The position numbers and the translations under genes are program-made. From M55B112 sp964539395 (GTDB lineage Bacteria > Bacteroidota > Bacteroidia > Bacteroidales > GCA-2748055), in NCBI GenBank assembly GCA_964539395.1, contig CAZIIU010000009.1, positions 19,420 to 83,419 of the forward strand: DNA of 64,000 nt, in the 5' to 3' direction. Below are positions 17,246-25,088 of the stretch, in pieces; within the stretch, counting starts at the first letter, position 1; every line of letters begins with the position of its first letter. The notes below the pieces were generated by a model, which worked only from the letters and a program-made list of their open reading frames with translations, ran no database searches and was not told the origin of the DNA.

Positions 17246-17974
17246 TCAGTTGTTTGTTCTTTTTTCAATAAAAGCTTCAACCTCATTAAAAGTGAGTTTC
17301 CTGACATTTGTAATGATACAGTTTTCCCGCAGAAAATCACCATATTGATTACATTCAACAATACATTCATTAAATATTTCATTCACAGGATGCTGTATCG
17401 GTATCAGCATGGTCATTGCCGCAAGAAAGCCTGATGAAGTAAAATCCTCAATTTCCCCGTCGTACCTTTTCAGAACAAATGAAAACTCATTCCGGATGAT
17501 CCTCTTGTGTATACCGCTTAGAACTTCCCTGTTGCGGGCTATTACAACCACAAAGTACCTGAGTTTATTCTCCCTGCCTCCCAGTCCGGTCGAAATAAAC
17601 ACCTGGTTTTCCTCCAGAAAGTGACTTTCAAGGTGCATTCTCGATTCCAGCAGGGCAAGCATACTCCATTCACGCAGCTCTTTGTCGGGATCATTGGCAT
17701 ATGCTTCGATGGCCCGGAATGCCGATACATCCTCCATTGTTGCCAGCCTTGCAAGTATTTGTTTCTTTCGTTTGACCGGAAAATCGTTCTCTTTCAGAAG
17801 TTCAATCTGATCAAGCGCCCAGTTGTCGTCAAATTCAGATGACAACCTCTTAGAGTATTCGAAGTACTCGATCTGGAGATCTACATCAATATTATCCTCC
17901 ATAATGCTGACATTCCCCGGTACTGTGCCGATCAATTCCCTGATCTTGTCATATAGGTTTTCGCTCTCTTTCAC
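17246..17974 (-). CDS. Unrecognised cytosolic protein, HEAT-like helices
   Basis: I do not recognise this 242-residue protein. It starts with GTG and has no signal peptide or membrane segment. Residues about 55-125 are a run of short amphipathic helices with alternating charged and Leu/Ala faces (for example KKQILARLATMEDVSAFRAI and DPDKELREWSMLALLESRM) that look like HEAT or armadillo repeats. The second half, about 140-235, contains a more hydrophobic FTSSGFLAAMTMLIPIQHP stretch and a conserved-looking ECNQYGDFLRENCIITN segment with two Cys. Codon use is like its neighbours. It converges with the DUF3276 gene and has no operon partner. Confidence 0.7.
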   Translation of the reverse strand: MKESENLYDKIRELIGTVPGNVSIMEDNIDVDLQIEYFEYSKRLSSEFDDNWALDQIELLKENDFPVKRKKQILARLATMEDVSAFRAIEAYANDPDKELREWSMLALLESRMHLESHFLEENQVFISTGLGGRENKLRYFVVVIARNREVLSGIHKRIIRNEFSFVLKRYDGEIEDFTSSGFLAAMTMLIPIQHPVNEIFNECIVECNQYGDFLRENCIITNVRKLTFNEVEAFIEKRTNN

Positions 17975-18174
17975 TAATTCAATTTAATATACTTCTATGT
18001 ACCACTCATAACTGACTATGCAGGTTAGAATAAACAGGTATTTTACCACAGACAGTTTTTCTACTGTTCCAATTAATTTATATAAATGTATAAAATTTTG
18101 CTGACTGATAATATATATATAAGTTAAATAATGTTAGGATAAAAGCCATTCAACCAAAATTGCAATAGTTTTAT

Positions 18175-18182
18175 TACATTTG
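18175..18182 (+). promoter_or_regulatory. -7 box upstream of the DUF456 gene
   Basis: TACATTTG is an exact TAnnTTTG match 52 bases before the ATG at 18235. No good -33 TTTG is present at the usual distance. Confidence 0.4.
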
Positions 18183-18234
18183 GGAGATTTGACTTACTCT
18201 GGGAATCTTTTACAGAATCTAACCATAAGAATTA

Positions 18235-18720
18235 ATGGAAGTATTATTAATTGTCGTAGGGCTTGCCCTTGTCGTTATTGGCTTTTTTGGGAGTGCTTTA
18301 CCTGTTCTGCCCGGACCGCCACTTTCCTGGGCAGGCCTTCTGATGTTACGGTGGACCGACAGGATAGCCGACAATCCCAATTATGATAACTCGCTCTGGA
18401 TCATGCTATTTATTGTTCTCCTTGTAACGATACTCGACTATGCAGTTCCGGTATGGGGAACGAAAAAATGGGGCGGGTCAAAAGCAGGCATGTGGGGAGC
18501 CACCATTGGGCTGATTATCGGTCTTTTTCTTGGACCGGTTGGCATTATCGTTGGACCATTTGTCGGGGCATTTATTGGTGAACTCATCTCGGGAAAACGT
18601 GAGCAGGAGGCTCTGAGGGCGGGCTGGGGATCCTTTCTGGGCTTTCTGCTGGGTGTCGGGATGAAACTGATGGTTTGTGCAACGATCCTCTTTTTATTTA
18701 TATATTATCTTGTCCGGTAA
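18235..18720 (+). CDS. DUF456 family membrane protein
   Basis: A 161-residue, very hydrophobic protein with four or five membrane segments. The N-terminal VGLALVVIGFFGSALPVLPG block, with the Pro-Gly-Pro-Pro turn and the following WAGLLMLRW, is the signature of DUF456. Glycine-rich helices (GMWGATIGLIIGLFLGPVGI, GAFIGELISGKREQEALRAG) follow. The function of the family is unknown. The gene stands alone, and its stop is 49 bases before the end of the convergent octad-repeat ORF. Confidence 0.88.
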   Translation: MEVLLIVVGLALVVIGFFGSALPVLPGPPLSWAGLLMLRWTDRIADNPNYDNSLWIMLFIVLLVTILDYAVPVWGTKKWGGSKAGMWGATIGLIIGLFLGPVGIIVGPFVGAFIGELISGKREQEALRAGWGSFLGFLLGVGMKLMVCATILFLFIYYLVR

Positions 18721-18769
18721 AAACCTTGTAAAGATTTCTGCCACACCTGGCAGTGCCTGTTCTCCCGGT

Positions 18770-18931
18770 TTAATGTAAAGTTTCTTCTAAAAACATGGTG
18801 CCTTCTAACATCACCGAACTTAATGCCATGAAACTGTCGGAACATGATGCCCTGCAACAGTCGTCACATAACGCCGTGATACATTCAGTACATAACGCGT
18901 GAAACAGTCGGAACATTTTCTCTTTTGCCAT
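18770..18931 (-). CDS. Micro-ORF of six octad repeats, Cys-rich (53 residues)
   Basis: The minus-strand frame from the ATG at 18931 to TAA at 18770 reads MAKEK and then exactly six 8-residue units: MFRLFHAL, CTECITAL, CDDCCRAS, CSDSFMAL, SSVMLEGT, MFLEETLH. The best units follow Cys-x-x-x-x-x-Ala-Leu. The underlying DNA is a degenerate 24-bp tandem repeat, so the period equals eight codons and no indel breaks the frame. It starts 51 bases after the argF/arcB stop on the same strand. I know no family for it. It may be a real peptide or a tandem repeat that happens to be open; the intact frame through diverged copies argues mildly for coding. Confidence 0.35.
   Translation of the reverse strand: MAKEKMFRLFHALCTECITALCDDCCRASCSDSFMALSSVMLEGTMFLEETLH
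18773..18916. repeat. Degenerate 24-bp tandem repeat
   Basis: About five to six units can be aligned. On the plus strand they are close to AACATGATGCCCTGAAACAGTC plus two more bases; the best conserved are at 18817-18840, 18841-18864 and 18865-18888. Units differ by several substitutions each, so the array is old. Confidence 0.7.
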
Positions 18932-18982
18932 ACAGAAAACTACACCTTGTCGGATGCATGAGACTTATTGATTCAATGCAGA

Positions 18983-19984
18983 TTATTGTCCCAGTGTGGC
19001 GACCATAACAGCTTTAATGGTATGCAACCGGTTTTCTGCCTCTTCAAAAACAAGTGAATGCTCTGATTCAAAAACCTCATCGGTGACTTCCATTGCCTCC
19101 AAACCAAATTTTTGAAAGATTTCTTCACCTACTTTTGTCTCCCTGTTATGAAAGGCGGGTAAACAATGCAGAAACTTCACCTTTTTGTTTCCTGTTTTTT
19201 TAACTACCTCGCTGTTTACCTGATAGGGCCGCAGTAACCTGATACGTTCTTCCCAAACCTCATCCGGCTCTCCCATCGAAACCCAGACATCTGTATATAG
19301 GAAATCAACACCCTTGACACCCTGGTCGACGCTTTCGGTAACAGTAATTTTTGCACCGGTTTCTTTTGCGATTTCCCTGCACTGATTCACCAGAAATCCG
19401 GCGGGCTGACAATCCTTTGGCGCAACAGCTCTGAAGTCCATTCCCATCTTGGCGGCTCCAACTAAAAGTGAGTTCCCCATGTTGTTCCTGGCATCGCCCA
19501 GGTAAGCAAATGCAACCTGATGCAAAGGTTTATCGCAATGCTCCATCATGGTCATAAAATCAGCCAGCACCTGCGTCGGGTGAAACTCTGTTGTCAGCCC
19601 GTTCCATACAGGAACGCCGGCATATTTACCAAGCTCCTCTATAACATCCTGACCAAACCCGCGGTACTCGATACCGTCATACATTCTTCCCAGAACCCGT
19701 GCCGTATCTTTCATCGATTCCTTCTGACCGATCTGCGTACCGGACGGTCCCAGATAGGTAACATGGGCACCCTGCTCGTAGGCAGCAACTTCAAATGCAC
19801 ACCTCGTGCGGGTTGATGCTTTCTCAAAAATCAATGCGATACTTTTTCCAGCTAATCTGTGTACCTCTGTTCCACTGTATTTTGCGCTTTTAAGCGAAAA
19901 ACTCAGATCGAGTAAAAACCGAATCTCCTCCTGTGAAAAATCAAGAAGTTTTAAAAAGTTTCTGTTCTTTAAATTATATGCCAT
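18983..19984 (-). CDS. argF: Ornithine carbamoyltransferase
   Basis: A 333-residue transcarbamylase with the carbamoyl-phosphate motif STRTR at residues 57-61, the LTTEFHPTQVLADF segment, the ornithine-binding SMG loop (WVSMGEP) and the Cys-loop FLHCLPAFH. The SMG and HCLP motifs mark ornithine rather than acetylornithine or aspartate as substrate. It sits 35 bases behind carbamate kinase, the arrangement of the arginine deiminase pathway, so a catabolic ArcB role (citrulline to ornithine plus carbamoyl phosphate) is more likely than arginine synthesis. No arginine deiminase gene is within the window. The argF/arcB choice cannot be settled from sequence alone. Confidence 0.9.
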   Translation of the reverse strand: MAYNLKNRNFLKLLDFSQEEIRFLLDLSFSLKSAKYSGTEVHRLAGKSIALIFEKASTRTRCAFEVAAYEQGAHVTYLGPSGTQIGQKESMKDTARVLGRMYDGIEYRGFGQDVIEELGKYAGVPVWNGLTTEFHPTQVLADFMTMMEHCDKPLHQVAFAYLGDARNNMGNSLLVGAAKMGMDFRAVAPKDCQPAGFLVNQCREIAKETGAKITVTESVDQGVKGVDFLYTDVWVSMGEPDEVWEERIRLLRPYQVNSEVVKKTGNKKVKFLHCLPAFHNRETKVGEEIFQKFGLEAMEVTDEVFESEHSLVFEEAENRLHTIKAVMVATLGQ

Positions 19985-20019
19985 AATTGTCAGCTTTTTA
20001 TCCTGTCTGCAAAAATAAT

Positions 20020-20976
20020 CTAATCTTCGTATTCCATGGTAATTTTTGTACCATAACTTTTATCCTCCAGCTTGAATGCTTCAGTAATAACACTTTTCGA
20101 TCCTCCGGATTTTATAAAATCCAGACATGCCCTTATCTTGGGAGCCATATCACCTTCACCAAACATGCCATCCCGCAGATAGGCTTTCGTATCAGCATAG
20201 TTTAAAAATTCCTTCTCCTCTTGTTGCGGTGTACCATAATGGATGTACACAAAGGGCACATCAGTAAGAATGTAGAATTCATCTGCACCGATCCGTGAAG
20301 CCAGCAACGATGAAGCCAGGTCCTTGTCAATAACTGCCTCTGCCGGACGAACCCTGCCCTCTTCATCGATATAAACAGGAATTCCCCCACCTCCCGCAGC
20401 TATAACAATTGTTCCCTGCCTGGCTAGGGTCTCAACCACATTCTCATTCATAATACCAATAGGTGAGGGTGAAGGAACTACCCGTCGCCAACCATCCTTT
20501 CTTTTCTTCTCTTCCTTGAATATCCAGCCCTTTTCTGAAGAAATTCTGTCAGCCTCCTGTTTTGAACATATCTTCCCTACACGCTTCGAAGGATTCTTAA
20601 AAGCCGGATCATCATTCCGCACAAGTACCTGTGTAACAAGTGTTACAATCTCTTTCTTAATTCCATATTTATTCAAAACATTTCTAAGCATTCGCTCAAC
20701 CATATAACCGATGCCTCCCTGGGAATCGGCCACACAGATATCCAAAGGCATTTGAGGAATCCTGTAGATAGTCTCCCCGGCATCATTTCTCATCAGAATA
20801 TTGCCTACCTGCGGACCATTCCCATGTGTAATTACCAGTTCATATCCTTCACGCAGCAAATGGACCAGGTTTTCCAGCGTGTCTGTTGTATTCTGCTCCT
20901 GCTCATCAATGGTACCGGCCTGATCATCCCGCAGAAGCGCATTACCGCCCAGGGCAACCACAGCTACTTTTGTCAT
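20020..20976 (-). CDS. arcC: Carbamate kinase
   Basis: A 318-residue amino-acid-kinase-fold enzyme that makes ATP from carbamoyl phosphate and ADP. The N-terminal VVALGGNALLRDDQ, the ITHGNGPQVGNIL motif, GWRRVVPSPSPIGI and AAGGGGIPVYIDEEG are diagnostic. The start chosen is the ATG at 20976, because a TAGATTTG promoter box covers 20998-21005 and would lie inside the longer frame that begins at 21000. It is followed closely by the ornithine carbamoyltransferase gene on the same strand. Confidence 0.95.
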   Translation of the reverse strand: MTKVAVVALGGNALLRDDQAGTIDEQEQNTTDTLENLVHLLREGYELVITHGNGPQVGNILMRNDAGETIYRIPQMPLDICVADSQGGIGYMVERMLRNVLNKYGIKKEIVTLVTQVLVRNDDPAFKNPSKRVGKICSKQEADRISSEKGWIFKEEKKRKDGWRRVVPSPSPIGIMNENVVETLARQGTIVIAAGGGGIPVYIDEEGRVRPAEAVIDKDLASSLLASRIGADEFYILTDVPFVYIHYGTPQQEEKEFLNYADTKAYLRDGMFGEGDMAPKIRACLDFIKSGGSKSVITEAFKLEDKSYGTKITMEYED

Positions 20977-20997
20977 ATTTTCAGATTTAAGAGAATA

Positions 20998-21005
20998 CAA
21001 ATCTA
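20998..21005 (-). promoter_or_regulatory. -7 box of arcC
   Basis: TAGATTTG on the minus strand, exact TAnnTTTG match, 21 bases before the ATG at 20976. No TTTG at the usual -33 spacing. Confidence 0.45.
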
Positions 21006-21169
21006 GATGATTTTTCTGCCGTTTGAGTAGGAAAACAATGATTTAAAGCATCAACCACCATGTTATACAATAGATTATCCGGGATTATTTCGTTTTTGGT
21101 TTGTATCCAGACTACAAACACTTTGCATTGTTCAACACTCTTTCCTATTTTTACCAATATTTTATATGC

Positions 21170-21862
21170 ATGCATCATACGATCAAAACCATTCTCCTGC
21201 TATTAGTCTGTCTGGGCGTTATTTATGGCTGCAGGCCAGCCGATCGCAAAAAGGGTGAAACAGAAGCAGATTTCATTGAGTACAGGGTGGTTTACCTGGA
21301 AAACATGGCAGGTGATGTGCCCACTAAGATGCTTCCAAACATCATGGAGGCATATTACAGCAACAGGTTTATAAAAACAAGCATCACAGGGTTTTTCGGA
21401 CAGTTCGCACTGGTGCAGATTGCTGACCTGCGCCAAAATTCCGTAACAACCCTGATCAATTTTTTCGGAAATAAAGTACGCTACACCGGCAAAAAAGGCG
21501 AGATACCTGTGGGAATCAAGGAGTTGAAAAATCCCGAAGTACTCTTAACAAACGATACCTCTATGGTATGTAACATGCTATCTAAGCGGGCGGTTGTAAA
21601 AACCGACTATAGCCAATTTGATGTTTATTTTATCGAGGATATCAATATCAGGTCGCCCAACATCACTACCCCATATTACTTTATAGATCACGTGCTTTCC
21701 GATTTCAGGGTGCAACTAAGTGTACTCAAGATGCAACTTATCATGCAGCACCACGAAAAAAATACTGTCGATTATGCTATCTTCGATATCCCAGAGGATT
21801 ACAAACAGGTTTCCAGGGAATCAATGGAAGCAATAATTAACAGCCTGTTTACAAAAGAATGA
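21170..21862 (+). CDS. Putative lipoprotein of unknown function
   Basis: A 230-residue protein. The start at 21170 gives a clean lipoprotein signal, a Leu-rich stretch ending in Val-Ile-Tyr-Gly-Cys at Cys20; an upstream in-frame ATG at 21101 would add a non-signal-like leader and is rejected. The mature part is a mixed alpha/beta domain with several hydrophobic strands (for example FALVQIADLRQNSVTTLINF and TTPYYFIDHVLSDFRVQLSV). I do not recognise a family. It stands alone, divergent from arcC and 191 bases before ftsK. Confidence 0.7.
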   Translation: MHHTIKTILLLLVCLGVIYGCRPADRKKGETEADFIEYRVVYLENMAGDVPTKMLPNIMEAYYSNRFIKTSITGFFGQFALVQIADLRQNSVTTLINFFGNKVRYTGKKGEIPVGIKELKNPEVLLTNDTSMVCNMLSKRAVVKTDYSQFDVYFIEDINIRSPNITTPYYFIDHVLSDFRVQLSVLKMQLIMQHHEKNTVDYAIFDIPEDYKQVSRESMEAIINSLFTKE

Positions 21863-22053
21863 CCGTCCTTCCTGCGTTATTATTATCTTAGTGAATTATT
21901 TTATTATGTCATTTTTCCAAATAAATACATAAATTTTCCGCGAAGTGTGGATGGCTTAATTGAAAAGATCAACAGGTTGCATTTTCTTGTTTATTTTAAG
22001 CAACGGGGAAAAAAACAAGAGCAGGAACCTCATACACCCGGAAAATATAAGCA

Positions 22054-24420
22054 ATGAGCAGAAAAAAGAAAAAACCAACTGCCGGTAGAGCCAGGGTCAA
22101 AGGTACCTTCAGGTTTCTGAAGGATGAAAGATTCAGATATGCAACAGGAATAGTCCTGGTACTTCTCTCATTTTATCTGTTCCTTTCATTTATCTCATAC
22201 TTCTTCCACTGGGAAGCGGACCAGGACTTTCGTTGGTCGGATGTCTTCTCCGGACCTGAGATTACCGTTAAAAACCAGGGAGGGAAATGGGGAGCCTGGC
22301 TGTCAGATCTTTTTATCAACAGATGGTTTGGTTTCTCAAGCCTGCTCTTTCCGTTCATCATGCTCGTCTGGGCCATCAGCCTGTTTGGTATTAAGACACT
22401 GAAAACAACTGCAATTACACGCAATACCCTGATTCTGATTATCCTGTCATCGATCCTGCTAAGCTTTCTCTTTGGAAGTGCATCGGGTTTCCTTGGCAGC
22501 GGGCCAGGTGGTTCACATGGGTACCACATCAGCCGCTGGATGATCGCGTCGATGGGCATAGCAGGTACCGGATTCGTAATTCTAATCACCTTCTCTGTGT
22601 TTCTGCTCTTCACTACCCCCGTTCTTCAATCCTTTAAAAACCTCAAAAAGCGGAAGACTTCAGACGAAACAGTCCCTGGATCAGAGGAAGAAAACCCGAA
22701 GGAAACTGTTTTCGGACATCAATCAGCCTTCGCGGAAAATGATATCCACCCTCCGGAAAAAGAATCCTCCCATACAACCTTTTATCCCGGAAAAAACGGG
22801 GGATCGCACAGTGGCACCGCTAGTTCTGAAAATGATGAACAAAACGATAATATTGAAATCACTGTGGAGAAGGAGTCGATTGAGGACCAGGTGGAAGATG
22901 ATGATTCTGCAGGTGAACTGCAGGATTACGACCCCACCCTCGAACTGCCCCACTATAAGCTTCCCCCTTTGAGCCTTCTGAAAGATTATGATGCCGGAGA
23001 TACAACAGTTACCAATGAGGAATTGATCTCCAACAAGAATAAGATCGTTGAAACACTTGCGTCATACAAAATCAGAATCGACAAGATAAAGGCAACCATC
23101 GGTCCGACTGTAACCCTCTACGAAATCGTCCCGGCCCCCGGCATTCGGATTTCAAAGATTAAAAACCTGGAAGACGATATAGCGTTGAGCCTGGCAGCAC
23201 TCGGAATCCGAATCATCGCTCCCATTCCAGGGAAAGGTACCATCGGAATCGAAGTGCCCAACCAAACCCCCAGGATCGTATCGATGAAGTCGATACTCAG
23301 TTCAAGAAAATTTCAGGAGTCAGACTTCGAACTGGCCATCGCCCTGGGAAAAACCATCTCGAACGAGACTTTTACCTTCGATCTGACCAAAATGCCGCAC
23401 CTGCTGGTAGCCGGTGCAACCGGACAGGGAAAATCTGTAGGACTTAACGCGATCATCGCGTCACTGCTCTATAAAAAGCACCCGGCGCAGCTGAAATTTG
23501 TCATGGTCGACCCGAAAAAGGTAGAGCTCTCACTCTTCTCACGAATCGAAAATCACTTCCTTGCAAGGCTCGAAGGTACCGCAGAGGCGATTATTACCGA
23601 TACCCAAAAAGTGATCAGCACACTCAATGCCCTTTGTGCTGAGATGGACCAGCGCTATGACCTCCTGCAGATGGCCCACGTAAGAAACATCAAGGAGTAC
23701 AATAAGAAGTTTATCTCCAGGAGACTCAACCCGGAAAAGGGCCACAGGTACATGCCTTTTATCGTTGTTGTGATCGACGAGTTTGCTGATCTCATCATGA
23801 CCGCGGGAAGATCGATCGAAACGCCGATTTCAAGACTCGCACAGCTGGCCAGGGCCATCGGGATTCACCTGGTGATCGCAACTCAGCGACCTACTACTAA
23901 TATTATCACCGGGGTGATCAAAGCCAACTTCCCGGCAAGGATCGCGTTCCGCGTCTCCTCGGGTATCGACTCCCGCACGATCCTCGACGGACCAGGGGCC
24001 GATCAACTGATCGGCAGAGGGGATATGTTATTTCTGAGCGGGAACGAACCGGTGCGAGTTCAATGCGCATTTATAGATACCCCGGAAATAGATGATCTCA
24101 CAGGATTCATCAGTGAACAAAAAGGATACGAAGGGGCACTGGAACTTCAAACGGTAGACGAAGATACAGGCGAATCTCCGGAAATCGACCTAAGGAAAAG
24201 GGACGATCTTTTCGAAGAAGCTGCCCGACTGGTGGTCCTTCATCAGCAGGGATCTACCTCCCTGATCCAGCGTAAGCTGGCCCTGGGCTATAACCGTGCA
24301 GGTCGTATCGTCGACCAACTTGAGGCAGCAGGCGTACTCGGACCACCCGAAGGAAGCAAGCCCAGGCAGGTTATTCCTAAAGATGATTTCAGTTTGGAAC
24401 AGATTTTGAATAGCCTTTAA
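22054..24420 (+). CDS. ftsK: DNA translocase FtsK/SpoIIIE
   Basis: A 788-residue septum-associated DNA pump. Four membrane segments lie in residues about 30-205, followed by an acidic linker to about 300. The motor starts near 310; Walker A GATGQGKS is at 454-461 and the Walker B segment FIVVVIDEFADLIM is near 569-582. The ARRAIG-like stretch SRLAQLARAIGIHLVIATQRP and the winged-helix gamma domain at the C-terminus (about 725-788, with STSLIQRKLALGYNRAGRIV) complete the family layout. It is followed after 12 bases by the lolA-like gene, a common arrangement in Bacteroidota. Confidence 0.97.
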   Translation: MSRKKKKPTAGRARVKGTFRFLKDERFRYATGIVLVLLSFYLFLSFISYFFHWEADQDFRWSDVFSGPEITVKNQGGKWGAWLSDLFINRWFGFSSLLFPFIMLVWAISLFGIKTLKTTAITRNTLILIILSSILLSFLFGSASGFLGSGPGGSHGYHISRWMIASMGIAGTGFVILITFSVFLLFTTPVLQSFKNLKKRKTSDETVPGSEEENPKETVFGHQSAFAENDIHPPEKESSHTTFYPGKNGGSHSGTASSENDEQNDNIEITVEKESIEDQVEDDDSAGELQDYDPTLELPHYKLPPLSLLKDYDAGDTTVTNEELISNKNKIVETLASYKIRIDKIKATIGPTVTLYEIVPAPGIRISKIKNLEDDIALSLAALGIRIIAPIPGKGTIGIEVPNQTPRIVSMKSILSSRKFQESDFELAIALGKTISNETFTFDLTKMPHLLVAGATGQGKSVGLNAIIASLLYKKHPAQLKFVMVDPKKVELSLFSRIENHFLARLEGTAEAIITDTQKVISTLNALCAEMDQRYDLLQMAHVRNIKEYNKKFISRRLNPEKGHRYMPFIVVVIDEFADLIMTAGRSIETPISRLAQLARAIGIHLVIATQRPTTNIITGVIKANFPARIAFRVSSGIDSRTILDGPGADQLIGRGDMLFLSGNEPVRVQCAFIDTPEIDDLTGFISEQKGYEGALELQTVDEDTGESPEIDLRKRDDLFEEAARLVVLHQQGSTSLIQRKLALGYNRAGRIVDQLEAAGVLGPPEGSKPRQVIPKDDFSLEQILNSL

Positions 24421-24432
24421 TAAACCGTTTAG

Positions 24433-25080
24433 ATGAGAGTATTATTTATATCAGTTCTCTTATTGCCATTGGTCGTTTTGCAGGCACAAAAAGATGATGT
24501 TGCAAAATCTTACCTGGAAAGAATAGCGGGTGACCTTAACCCGGAACATACCATTAGAATTACATTCGACTATATCCGGGAGGACCAGCAGGACGGAAGC
24601 ATCATGGAAGGTAAGGGTATCCTGACAATTCAGGGTGACAAGTATAAAACTGAGCTGGAAAATGCAGTTATCTGGTTCGATGGTACAAAACAGTATTCGC
24701 TGCAAACTGAAATCGAAGAGGTTTATATCAGTGTACCTGATCCTGATAACAAGGAGTTTATGTTTTCCGACCCGGTACGACTACTACGAAGCTATGAGAA
24801 GGAATTCAAATACCGTTATATGGGAGAGAACAGCATCCGGAATATCCCGGCAGAGGAGATACAGCTCTACCCTGAAGAACTCGGGGGACCCTATGCACTT
24901 ATCAAGCTCTTCTTTTCACCGGCTAAGAATGACCTGAAAGCTATTGTCATCCGACATAAACAGGGAATTCTCTATACCATGATCGTAACTGGTTTTGAAC
25001 ACATTGATGATCCTGGAAGTGAATTCTTCAGGTTTAAAGAGGAGGACTTTCCGAATGCCGACGTCATTGAACTTCTCTAG
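24433..25080 (+). CDS. LolA-like outer-membrane lipoprotein carrier
   Basis: A 215-residue periplasmic protein with a signal peptide (residues 1-19, ending LQAQ). The mature part is a LolA-type open barrel: TIRITFDYIREDQQDGSIMEGKGILTIQ-like strands near residue 40, then KTELENAVIWFDGTKQYSL and the later FFSPAKNDLKAIVIRHKQG strand. LolA shuttles lipoproteins from the LolCDE complex to the outer membrane. It lies 12 bases after ftsK and is probably cotranscribed. Assignment rests on fold pattern and gene order. Confidence 0.8.
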   Translation: MRVLFISVLLLPLVVLQAQKDDVAKSYLERIAGDLNPEHTIRITFDYIREDQQDGSIMEGKGILTIQGDKYKTELENAVIWFDGTKQYSLQTEIEEVYISVPDPDNKEFMFSDPVRLLRSYEKEFKYRYMGENSIRNIPAEEIQLYPEELGGPYALIKLFFSPAKNDLKAIVIRHKQGILYTMIVTGFEHIDDPGSEFFRFKEEDFPNADVIELL

Positions 25081-25088
25081 AAAGCAGC

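Noticed and set aside
18773..18916. Tandem repeat as a CRISPR array
   Set aside because: The 24-bp units are contiguous without spacers, and no cas genes are present.
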